The translations under genes and the position numbers were made by a program. DNA of 13,571 nt. Origin: Candidatus Gastranaerophilales bacterium. GTDB taxonomy: Bacteria > Cyanobacteriota > Vampirovibrionia > Gastranaerophilales > Gastranaerophilaceae. The notes beneath the pieces are model-generated. The model was not told the origin of the DNA and did not search any database. It was given only the letters and a program-made list of their open reading frames with translations. Positions 7,795 to 13,571 of this stretch are shown here, one piece after another. How positions within the stretch are numbered: position 1 is the first letter of the stretch; each line of letters opens with the position of its first letter. The stretch covers positions 1-13,571 of the forward strand of contig CANROV010000040.1 of the NCBI GenBank assembly GCA_947632315.1, written 5' to 3'.

Positions 7795-8715
7795 TTATTT
7801 ATGTATGGTAAGACTTCCGCCCACTATTTCAGTTAATTCCTGAGTAATCATAGCTTGTCTTGCTTTATTATAATCAACTGTCAATTTTTGAATCATTTCA
7901 TCCGCATTATTGCAAGCGGCAGACATAGCTGTCATTCTTGAAGCCAATTCACTTGCACTTGATTCAAGCATTGCTTGAAATATTATACTCGTAATAAATA
8001 ATGGAACTAATTCTGCCAATACTGCTGATTGACCGGGCTCTATTTCCATATCGGTAAATTCTTCTTTTGCGAAATCTGTTTCAATTTCATCCAATGGAAG
8101 AATATCCCATTTTTCTACCGAATATGACATCATATTCCTGAATCTTGTTGTAATTATTTCCATTGAATCAATATCACCGTTGACAAAAGACCTTGCCATA
8201 TCAGAAGCTGTTAATCTCGCTTGAGATGACGTAGGCGTTTCGCTAAAAGATAAATATGTTTTTGTTATTTTAAATCCATAATCATCCGTAACACGTTTTA
8301 GTGCATTGTTGCCTTTTTGACCTACAATAAAAAGTTCACAATTTATGCCTTTTTCTTTGTATTCTTTTATCGTTTTCAGTGTGTATCTTACCACATTAGC
8401 ATTAAAAGCGCCTGATAAGCCTTTGTTGGAAGTTATAATAAGCAGTCCTACCGTTTTTATAGGCCGTTCCTTTAATAAAACAGGGTAATTGTTTAATGGC
8501 TCTTTAAAATCAGTCTGTTTAATTTCTAAGTCGTTAACGGAGTGAAGCAGTCTGTAAAAAACTTTTTCAAGCTCATAAGTAAATGGTCTTGAAGCTTTTA
8601 CTCTGTTTTCAAATTTTTTAACCTTTGCAGAAGCTACCATTTTCATAGCTTTTGTAATTTTTTGTGTGCTTTTGATTGAATTTATTCTTGTTCTTATTTT
8701 TTTTAAATTAGCCAT
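7795..8715 (-). CDS. atpG: ATP synthase F1 gamma subunit
   Basis: This is the central rotor shaft of F1, coupling c-ring rotation to the alpha3beta3 catalytic head. At 306 residues it has the two conserved terminal coiled-coil helices: N-terminal RTRINSIKSTQKITKAMKMV (8-27) and C-terminal RQAMITQELTEIVGG (286-300). SNKGLSGAFN at 96-105 is the family motif in the middle Rossmann-like domain. Around residues 205-230 the length matches non-photosynthetic bacteria: the roughly 35-residue insertion typical of cyanobacterial and chloroplast gamma is absent. The start follows the alpha stop by 11 nt and has CAGG 7 nt upstream. Only alpha and gamma of the F1 body are in this operon; beta and epsilon must be elsewhere, as in cyanobacteria. 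Confidence 0.96.
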   Translation of the reverse strand: MANLKKIRTRINSIKSTQKITKAMKMVASAKVKKFENRVKASRPFTYELEKVFYRLLHSVNDLEIKQTDFKEPLNNYPVLLKERPIKTVGLLIITSNKGLSGAFNANVVRYTLKTIKEYKEKGINCELFIVGQKGNNALKRVTDDYGFKITKTYLSFSETPTSSQARLTASDMARSFVNGDIDSMEIITTRFRNMMSYSVEKWDILPLDEIETDFAKEEFTDMEIEPGQSAVLAELVPLFITSIIFQAMLESSASELASRMTAMSAACNNADEMIQKLTVDYNKARQAMITQELTEIVGGSLTIHK

Positions 8716-8726
8716 TTTTTACCTGT

Positions 8727-10244
8727 TTATTTAAAGAAATTTGTTTTATAAGAGTTTAATTTTTCTCTTAAATCATTCATATCATCTTCAGAGAGCTTAT
8801 CGCCCGCATTTAACTTTTCATTAAGTTCGGGCATATTTGCACTGAAGAAATCAAACCAGCCTTGTTTAAAGTCTTTTATTTTTATATTATCAATATCATC
8901 TAAAATACCTTCATTAGCTGCAAACAGTATACTTATCTGTGAAGCTACGCTTAAAGGTGAGTATTGAGGCTGTTTTAAGACTTCAGTAAGTTTCTGGCCT
9001 CTTGTTAATTGGTCTTTTGTTGCTTTATCCAAATCGCTCGCAAATTGAGCAAATGCTTCAAGTTCACGGAATTGAGCCAAATCAAGCCTTAATTTTCCCG
9101 CTACTTGTTTAATACCTTTAGTTTGTGCGGCTCCGCCTACACGGGAAACTGATATTCCCGCATTAATTGCAGGTCTCGTTCCGGAATTAAATAAGTTTGA
9201 TTCTAAGAAAATTTGTCCGTCCGTAATTGAAATTACGTTAGTAGGAATATATGCAGATATATCGCCTGCTTGTGTTTCTATAATCGGGAGTGCTGTAATG
9301 CTGCCTCCGCCTAAACTGTCATTAAGCTTACATGCTCTTTCAAGTAATCTTGAATGGAGATAGAAAACGTCACCCGGGTATGCTTCACGCCCTGACGGTC
9401 TTTTAAGAAGAAGACTCATTGCCCTGTAAGCTTGTGCGTGTTTTGATAAATCATCATAAATTATTAAACAGTGTTTTCCCTGCTCCATAAATTCTTCCGC
9501 AATTGCACATCCTGCAAATGGCGCAATATACTGCATGGGCGCAGATTCATTTGCGGGAGCAGATACTATTATTGAATATTCAAGAGCCCCGAAATTTTCA
9601 AGAGTCTTTGCCAATTGAGCTACCGTTGATGTCTTTTGACCGATTGCAACGTATATACATATAACATCTTTACCTTTTTGATTTATTATTGTATCAATAG
9701 CAATAGCGGTTTTTCCTGTTTGACGGTCTCCGATTATAAGTTCTCTTTGACCTCTGCCGATAGGAGTTAATGCGTCAATAGAGGTTAAACCCGTTTGAAG
9801 CGGTTCACATACCGATTTCCTCGTTACAATACCGGGGGCAACTCTTTCTATTGCCCTTGTTTTTGTGTATGCAATATCTCCGTTTCCGTCAATCGGAACA
9901 CCTGTCGGGTCTATAATTCTTCCCAATAGTCCTTCGCCTACGGGAACAGAAGCTATTCTTCCCGTAGTTTTTACACGCATTCCTTCTTTTATGTGTGTAT
10001 AATCTCCAAGTATAACTGCTCCAACGTTATCTTCTTCAAGATTTAATACTATCCCCAATGTCCCTTTACCGTCTTCAAACTCAATAAGTTCAGACGACAT
10101 CGCATCAGTTAATCCGTATATTCTTGATATTCCGTCGGCGACTTCAAGTACACTGCCTGTATTATTGACTTCAAGTTTTGAATCATAATTTTGAAGTTTT
10201 TCTTTTATTATCGAAGTAATTTCATCAGGATTAATCACTGCCAT
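8727..10244 (-). CDS. atpA: ATP synthase F1 alpha subunit
   Basis: The regulatory nucleotide-binding subunit of the F1 hexamer, 505 residues, a normal length. Domains in order are an N-terminal beta-barrel (about 25-95), the nucleotide-binding domain with P-loop GDRQTGKT at 172-179 and the IIYDD Walker B strand at 261-265, and a C-terminal helical domain. The SVSRVGGAAQTK segment (365-376) carries R368, the arginine finger that reaches into the catalytic site on beta. The start codon overlaps the end of the delta gene by 14 nt, and AAAGGGA lies about 8 nt upstream inside the delta coding sequence, supporting the ATG at 10244. No key residue is missing. Confidence 0.98.
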   Translation of the reverse strand: MAVINPDEITSIIKEKLQNYDSKLEVNNTGSVLEVADGISRIYGLTDAMSSELIEFEDGKGTLGIVLNLEEDNVGAVILGDYTHIKEGMRVKTTGRIASVPVGEGLLGRIIDPTGVPIDGNGDIAYTKTRAIERVAPGIVTRKSVCEPLQTGLTSIDALTPIGRGQRELIIGDRQTGKTAIAIDTIINQKGKDVICIYVAIGQKTSTVAQLAKTLENFGALEYSIIVSAPANESAPMQYIAPFAGCAIAEEFMEQGKHCLIIYDDLSKHAQAYRAMSLLLKRPSGREAYPGDVFYLHSRLLERACKLNDSLGGGSITALPIIETQAGDISAYIPTNVISITDGQIFLESNLFNSGTRPAINAGISVSRVGGAAQTKGIKQVAGKLRLDLAQFRELEAFAQFASDLDKATKDQLTRGQKLTEVLKQPQYSPLSVASQISILFAANEGILDDIDNIKIKDFKQGWFDFFSANMPELNEKLNAGDKLSEDDMNDLREKLNSYKTNFFK

Positions 10245-10803
10245 ATCTGTTTCCCTTTATTAATTGTTTTTTCATATTTTCAAATTTTGCTTTTAAACTG
10301 CAATCAATGGTTTTATCATCTATTTCTATAACAAAACCGCCTATTACTGATTCATCCGTTATATATTCGGGTATAACTTTTTTGGATAATTTCTGTTCCA
10401 GTTTTTCTGTTAATTTGTTTTTTTGTATTTCATCCAACTCTACTGCTGAGATTATTGTTGGTTTTACTATATTATTAACCTTATTATAGCCGTCTGAAAA
10501 TCTGTTAAGTATTTCATTTATTGCATTTAATCGATTATTATCAGCAAGAACATAAAGAAAATCAAGTGTTATTTTTTCTATGTGAGTTGAAAATAACCTT
10601 TGTATTACATCCTTTTTATCATCAATTTTTACTAACGGAGTATTTAGAAAATCATAAAGTTCCTTATTAGTATTAAGTGTTTCGGTTATAAAAATTAAAT
10701 CATTATAAACTTTATCAAGATTGTTATTCTCGATAGCGGATTGTAAAATAGCTTTTGAATATTTTTTTGCAGGTTTTATATTTTTTACATCAATTGATTT
10801 CAT
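10231..10803 (-). CDS. atpH: ATP synthase F1 delta subunit (OSCP)
   Basis: The delta/OSCP subunit ties the top of F1 to the peripheral stalk b/b'. At 190 residues it matches the usual 175-190. The N-terminal helical bundle begins with the familiar AKKYSKAIL pattern (12-20). The C-terminal signature is recognisable: DESVIGGFVIEIDDKTID (149-166), followed by a basic amphipathic helix ending KKQL. Its ATG overlaps the b-subunit stop by 4 nt (ATGA), and its 3' end overlaps alpha by 14 nt, so translation of the three genes is probably coupled. Confidence 0.93.
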   Translation of the reverse strand: MKSIDVKNIKPAKKYSKAILQSAIENNNLDKVYNDLIFITETLNTNKELYDFLNTPLVKIDDKKDVIQRLFSTHIEKITLDFLYVLADNNRLNAINEILNRFSDGYNKVNNIVKPTIISAVELDEIQKNKLTEKLEQKLSKKVIPEYITDESVIGGFVIEIDDKTIDCSLKAKFENMKKQLIKGNRYGSD

Positions 10804-11297
10804 AAATTTATCCCGTCAAGTTCATTTATTGCTTCATATATATATTTATCATGAAGCTCTCTGTTATTTTTTAATTGATTAACGGCATTATCTTTTGCCA
10901 GATTTATCGAAGTTTCTGATAATATTCCGGTTAATTTGGATTTAAATTTTTTTGTTTCCAAATTTAATAACCTTTTTGCCGTATTATCAATATCTTTGCA
11001 TTTTTCTTGTATTTCTTTTTCATTCTTTTTTTCAAAGTTATTGATACTTCTTTGTACGCTTCTTTCAATTAAATCAATTTCAGCAGGAAGTTTTTCCACT
11101 TTATTTTTTATCTCTTGAAGTCCTTTTTCTGATAATTCTTTTTCTTTTTCCGATTCATTCACATAATTTGCAATTTGATTTTTTATATCTTCAAATATTT
11201 GTTTTATATTCATTTTTTTAGAGATGAATATAATAATTAAAAGAACAACTATAAAATTTAAACTGTTTGATTGTAATAATAATTGAATTATGTCCAT
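10800..11297 (-). CDS. atpF: ATP synthase Fo subunit b
   Basis: A peripheral-stalk subunit that keeps F1 from turning with the rotor. It is 165 residues: one transmembrane helix at about 12-28 (LNFIVVLLIIIFISKKM), then a long charged alpha-helix rich in Lys/Glu that fits the right-handed coiled coil of b. Sequence conservation in this family is low, so the assignment rests on position, length and topology. It lies between b' and delta in the cyanobacterial order. TAAGG sits about 7 nt before the start, overlapping the b' stop codon; the spacing to b' is 9 nt. The membrane segment is shorter and less typical than in b'. Confidence 0.87.
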   Translation of the reverse strand: MDIIQLLLQSNSLNFIVVLLIIIFISKKMNIKQIFEDIKNQIANYVNESEKEKELSEKGLQEIKNKVEKLPAEIDLIERSVQRSINNFEKKNEKEIQEKCKDIDNTAKRLLNLETKKFKSKLTGILSETSINLAKDNAVNQLKNNRELHDKYIYEAINELDGINL

Positions 11298-11306
11298 TTT
11301 AATGCC

Positions 11307-11768
11307 TTATTGCTCTTTTATTCCCGATTTGTCAATAGAATCAATATTAAATGACTCTCCTAAAATTTTTAAAGAAATATTTTTAGCTATATCCACAACA
11401 TTTTCCTTTAATATTTCTTTAGCTTCCAAAGCGGAATTTTTCAAACTGTCCTTTTCATCATTAATTGATTTAAAAGATTTTTCTTTGTAATCTGAAATTT
11501 GTTTAGAACGTTCCGTTTTTAATTTTTTAGAATTTTCAGCTATTATAGTGCGTGCATTAGCTCTTGTTTCTTCAAGTTTTTCTTCTCTAACCCGAGTCTG
11601 TTTTGATATTTCCTGTTTATTTTGTTTTGCACTATCATAATTATTTTCAATATATACTTGACGTTCACGCATTATTTTTAATACGGGAGCATAAAAAATC
11701 TTGTTCATTATAAAAACGAACACGATAAAACTTATAGCTGCGATTAAAGAAGTAGCATCAAATTCCAT
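11307..11768 (-). CDS. atpF': ATP synthase Fo subunit b' (cyanobacterial-type second b)
   Basis: The second peripheral-stalk subunit, which pairs with b as a heterodimer in cyanobacteria, chloroplasts and some other bacteria. It has 153 residues. The N-terminus (MEFDATSLIAAISFIVFVFI) and the following NKIFYAPVLKIMRERQVYI closely follow the cyanobacterial b' pattern (FDAT, then IFYKPL, then ERDSYI). One transmembrane helix (about 6-22) is followed by a long Lys/Glu coiled coil. It comes directly after c, which is the b' position in cyanobacterial atp operons. The ribosome-binding site TAGGAA overlaps the c-subunit TAG stop. Confidence 0.9.
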   Translation of the reverse strand: MEFDATSLIAAISFIVFVFIMNKIFYAPVLKIMRERQVYIENNYDSAKQNKQEISKQTRVREEKLEETRANARTIIAENSKKLKTERSKQISDYKEKSFKSINDEKDSLKNSALEAKEILKENVVDIAKNISLKILGESFNIDSIDKSGIKEQ

Positions 11769-11776
11769 AATTATTC

Positions 11777-12016
11777 CTATTTAAAAGAAAGTATTAATGC
11801 GATTAACAAACCGTATATACCGCAGGCTTCGGCAAGAGCTGCACCAAGAATGAATTTTTTTTGTAAGTTTTCAATCAATTCCGGCTGACGTGATGCACCT
11901 TCCATAAATCCTTTTGTTGCAATACCAAGCCCGATACCTGCTCCCATCGCTGCAAGTCCTACCGCAAGTCCTGCACCTATGTAAATCATATCGGATACTG
12001 TTTTTACTGCTTCCAT
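11777..12016 (-). CDS. atpE: ATP synthase Fo subunit c (rotor ring)
   Basis: The proteolipid that forms the membrane rotor ring; each copy carries one ion per turn. At 79 residues it is a helical hairpin: helix 1 holds the Gly-rich packing motif (G25-A-G-I-G-L-G31), the polar loop is ASRQPE (41-46), and helix 2 holds the essential carboxylate E63 in AEACGIYGL. Compared with the known Na+-binding c of Ilyobacter, the ligand Gln is L30, and Ser66/Thr67 are A64/C65, so proton coupling is inferred. The AAGGAGA Shine-Dalgarno sequence 5 nt before the ATG is the strongest in the operon, which fits the need for many c copies per complex. Confidence 0.97.
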   Translation of the reverse strand: MEAVKTVSDMIYIGAGLAVGLAAMGAGIGLGIATKGFMEGASRQPELIENLQKKFILGAALAEACGIYGLLIALILSFK

Positions 12017-12021
12017 TTTTA

Positions 12022-12028
12022 TCTCCTT
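12022..12028 (-). promoter_or_regulatory. Strong ribosome-binding site of the c subunit
   Basis: The minus strand reads AAGGAGA with 5 nt to the ATG at 12016. The other atp genes have weaker sites (GGGA, CAGG, TAAGG), so the sequence itself suggests translational boosting of the c subunit. Confidence 0.7.
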
Positions 12029-12035
12029 TTCTCTA

Positions 12036-12707
12036 TTATTCTTCTGTCACTGCTGCTGAAATATATGCTATAGACAGCATCATAAATACAAATGCTTGCA
12101 GGAATGCCACAAATATTTCAAATAACATAAATGGAATGGGTAATGCTATAGCAAACATACTTACCATAACCATTACAAGAATTTCTCCTGCTAAAATATT
12201 CGCAAAAAGACGAACTGCTAAACTTAACGGACGTGTAATCATTTCTAACAGTTCCACTAAAAACATTATAATCCCTGATACACTAAATCCGTGCCATATT
12301 GCGTGGATTCCTTTCTTTTTAAATCCTTGATATAAATAATAAAATAAGACTATAACAGCCATAGCAGCAGTCATATTTATGTCATTTGTAGGCGAGGCTA
12401 TCTCACCTTCTTTTAAATGTATTAATTTTAAAGGTAATTGTCCCATTAAATTTGCGAATAAAATAAATAAAAACAATGAACCAATTAACGGTATATGCTT
12501 TTCACCTTGCGGAATATCGTTTACATTTTCTATAAAAAATTTCATTATACTTTCCGCAACCGTCTGCATTTTATTTGGAATAATGTCTAATTTTCTTGTA
12601 AGAATTAAGGACATAATTATTACAAATAACATAGCACACCACATAGCTATTAATGTGTCAAAGTGTACATGTAAATTCCCTATATATCCTGCCCAGTGTC
12701 CGTGCAT
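12036..12707 (-). CDS. atpB: ATP synthase Fo subunit a
   Basis: The stator membrane subunit with the ion half-channels facing the c-ring. It is 223 residues with five or six hydrophobic helices. The essential arginine is R166 in SLAVRLFANILAGE (162-175), equivalent to E. coli a-Arg210, and Q204 in the last long helix fits the partner polar position. The GQLPLKL and GEIASPTNDIN segments (89-111) are very like cyanobacterial a subunits. The ATG is preceded by AAGGAT at 7 nt. It is the first gene of the operon: no atpI lies upstream, only the 168-bp divergent promoter region. The gap to c is 19 nt. Confidence 0.97.
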   Translation of the reverse strand: MHGHWAGYIGNLHVHFDTLIAMWCAMLFVIIMSLILTRKLDIIPNKMQTVAESIMKFFIENVNDIPQGEKHIPLIGSLFLFILFANLMGQLPLKLIHLKEGEIASPTNDINMTAAMAVIVLFYYLYQGFKKKGIHAIWHGFSVSGIIMFLVELLEMITRPLSLAVRLFANILAGEILVMVMVSMFAIALPIPFMLFEIFVAFLQAFVFMMLSIAYISAAVTEE

Positions 12708-12777
12708 TTATTTATCCTTAATTTTGTTATTATTTTATCATACTTATATAAAAAAAAGAAGAACTATATTACCGTAA

Positions 12778-12806
12778 ATTAAATAATTTAAATTAGTATT
12801 TTACAA
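12778..12806 (-). promoter_or_regulatory. Candidate promoter of the atp operon
   Basis: On the minus strand, TTGTAA (12806-12801) and TTTAAT (12783-12778) are separated by 17 bp, four and five matches to the sigma-70 consensus. Transcription would begin near 12771, giving a leader of about 64 nt before atpB. Its -35 overlaps the -35 of the divergent promoter. AT-rich DNA gives many such matches, so confidence is moderate. Confidence 0.4.
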
Positions 12807-12827
12807 ATAAATAATTTGTGCTATAAT
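12800..12827 (+). promoter_or_regulatory. Promoter of the small ISFQG gene and hydE
   Basis: TTTACA at 12800-12805, a 16-bp spacer, and a perfect TATAAT at 12822-12827 preceded by TGC (extended -10). The predicted start is near 12834, leaving a leader of about 42 nt before the ATG at 12876. A dyad ACAAAT-N5-ATTTGT (12803-12819) fills the spacer and could be an operator, though it is short and AT-rich. Confidence 0.6.
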
Positions 12828-12864
12828 ATATATCCATCCATTTTATTTTAATGGTTTAGACAAC

Positions 12865-12871
12865 AAGGAGG
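12865..12871 (+). promoter_or_regulatory. Ribosome-binding site of the ISFQG gene
   Basis: A perfect AAGGAGG lies 4 nt before the ATG at 12876 and supports this start. Together with the extended -10 promoter it predicts that the small protein is well expressed. Confidence 0.7.
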
Positions 12872-12875
12872 CGTA

Positions 12876-13307
12876 ATGCTAAACAGTATTACTTCAGTTA
12901 AAAATACTAACGGTATAAGTTTTCAAGGAAGAAAAGCAGTAAAGAATAAAGATATAACGGCAGAAAAACCAAATAAAGAATCAGGGAAAAAATTACTGAT
13001 GGCTCTTGGCGGACTTGCTGTTATGGGAACAGTTTTTTGTACTCTTGCAAAAAAGAATCCCGTTATTAATCATTCAACTGTTATTGAACATTTAAAAAAA
13101 TCAGGCAATAAAAAAATTGAAAAAACTTTTAAGACTTTTCCTCAAAGAGGAAGATCCGCCGTTAAATTATATAATGCTATGGACGCTCAGAACAAAGCAC
13201 TTGTTTTGGAATACAAACTAAATAACAATTTGTTTGAAGGAAAAAGTCCTGAAGTTATTGACAAAATCAAAAATAATCTTGAAATGCTTAGAGGTAATAT
13301 AAAATAA
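12876..13307 (+). CDS. Small unknown protein with N-terminal ISFQG motif and one membrane segment
   Basis: I do not recognise a family for this 143-residue protein. The N-terminus (MLNSITSVKNTNGISFQG) is polar and Asn/Ser-rich, ending in ISFQG; from memory, short N-terminal NxISFxG-like motifs are frequent in Gastranaerophilales proteins, but I cannot verify that here. A Lys-rich stretch (19-39) leads into a hydrophobic segment at about 40-58 (LLMALGGLAVMGTVFCTLA), probably a transmembrane helix. The remainder (60-143) is basic and predicted helical, with no Cys, His or Asp cluster that would suggest an enzyme. Strong transcription and translation signals precede it. Its TAA is followed immediately by the TTG of hydE, so the two are probably co-transcribed, but a role in hydrogenase maturation is only a guess from position. 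Confidence 0.75.
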   Translation: MLNSITSVKNTNGISFQGRKAVKNKDITAEKPNKESGKKLLMALGGLAVMGTVFCTLAKKNPVINHSTVIEHLKKSGNKKIEKTFKTFPQRGRSAVKLYNAMDAQNKALVLEYKLNNNLFEGKSPEVIDKIKNNLEMLRGNIK

Positions 13308-13571
13308 TTGAATAAAATATTAGAAAAAGCAAAAGATTCTCATTTTTTATCAAAAGAAGAAATTATATTAATACTTTCTGATAAAGATGAGAATCTTTTT
13401 TATATTGCTGATTTGATAAGAAAAAAATATAAAGGTGATTTTGTTCATTTAAGAGGATTAGTAGAATTTACAAATATATGCAGATGTAATTGCTTTTATT
13501 GCGGGCTTAGGAATGAAAATAAAAAATTAGAACGCTACAGATTAAGCGATGAAGAAATAATGATTTGTGTA
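13308..13571 (+). CDS. hydE: [FeFe] hydrogenase H-cluster radical SAM maturase HydE, 5' part
   Basis: The first 88 codons of a radical SAM enzyme, open to the right edge of the window. HydE works with HydF and HydG to build the 2Fe subcluster of the [FeFe] hydrogenase H-cluster. The match is to the HydE N-terminus: an acidic helical lead (LSKEEIILILS), then ADLIRKKYKGDFVHLRGLVEFTN, then the cluster motif C58-x3-C62-x2-C65 followed directly by GLR, and ENKKLERYRLSDEEI. The YCGLR ending separates HydE/PylB from BioB. An extra Cys (C60) lies inside the motif; its role is unknown. The start is taken as TTG at 13308, directly after the upstream TAA; there is no in-frame ATG before the conserved region, and a loose AGAGG lies 13 nt upstream, so reinitiation after the small gene is likely. 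PylB is a less likely alternative. Confidence 0.85.
   Translation, partial: MNKILEKAKDSHFLSKEEIILILSDKDENLFYIADLIRKKYKGDFVHLRGLVEFTNICRCNCFYCGLRNENKKLERYRLSDEEIMICV
13331..13399 (+). repeat. Inverted repeat inside the hydE 5' coding region
   Basis: AAAAGATTCTCAT at 13331-13343 is perfectly complementary to ATGAGAATCTTTT at 13387-13399. In RNA the stem extends inward by one G-U and three A-U pairs (13344-13347 with 13383-13386), for 17 pairs around a 35-nt loop. The 3' arm runs into TTTTTT (13396-13401), like an intrinsic terminator, but the loop is much longer than usual and only three pairs are G-C. Confidence 0.5.

Noticed and set aside
12379..12777. Plus-strand open frame of 132 codons over the atpB start
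   Set aside because: It is antisense to the conserved a subunit and to its upstream region and lacks a ribosome-binding site; a shadow frame.
13308..13571. BioB (biotin synthase) as identity of the right-edge radical SAM gene
   Set aside because: The cluster motif is followed by YCGLR and ERYRLSDEEI, which fits HydE/PylB; BioB normally has YCPQS after the cysteines.

Overview
The window looks like a chromosomal segment of a low-GC, diderm, fermentative member of the non-photosynthetic cyanobacterial sister lineage (Vampirovibrionia/'Melainabacteria', most likely a gut-type Gastranaerophilales). Three things suggest this. The F1Fo ATP synthase genes run a-c-b'-b-delta-alpha-gamma, with a separate b' subunit and with beta and epsilon elsewhere, which is the cyanobacterial arrangement. 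A large AsmA-type envelope protein implies an outer membrane. The start of hydE implies an [FeFe] hydrogenase. The lineage call is an inference from gene content, not from a search.

Layout. (1) 1-1573, minus strand: a diguanylate-cyclase-like protein with a pseudo-receiver domain, followed after 1 nt by the 5' part of a radical SAM protein that runs off the left edge. (2) 1708-4320, plus strand: a membrane-anchored class A beta-lactamase-fold serine hydrolase with a TTG start, then a DAACS-family dicarboxylate/amino-acid symporter. (3) 12707-4321, minus strand: the atp operon, ending in a 1155-residue AsmA-like protein that starts 6 nt after the gamma gene and stops exactly against the symporter stop codon. 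(4) 12876-13571, plus strand: a small unknown protein with an N-terminal ISFQG motif, then hydE starting at a TTG directly after its stop codon and running off the right edge.

The ATP synthase genes are tightly packed (overlaps of 4 and 14 nt, gaps of 6-19 nt) and read as one transcript, so the AsmA-like lipid-transport candidate is probably co-expressed with the energy-coupling enzyme. The c subunit lacks the usual Na+ ligands, which suggests H+ coupling, and gamma lacks the insertion typical of photosynthetic cyanobacteria. Transcription of the atp operon and of the small gene/hydE pair appears to start from back-to-back promoters in the 168-bp gap at 12708-12875.

There is no gene-free stretch above 300 bases; the longest gaps are 134 bp (1574-1707) and 168 bp (12708-12875), both divergent promoter regions. 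I saw no tRNA, rRNA, CRISPR array, insertion sequence or phage-like gene. This is mostly an ordinary core-genome region. The observations most worth a second look are the altered active-site motifs in the GGDEF and beta-lactamase-fold proteins, the AsmA gene in the atp operon, the unknown ISFQG protein coupled to hydE, and an inverted repeat inside the hydE 5' end.
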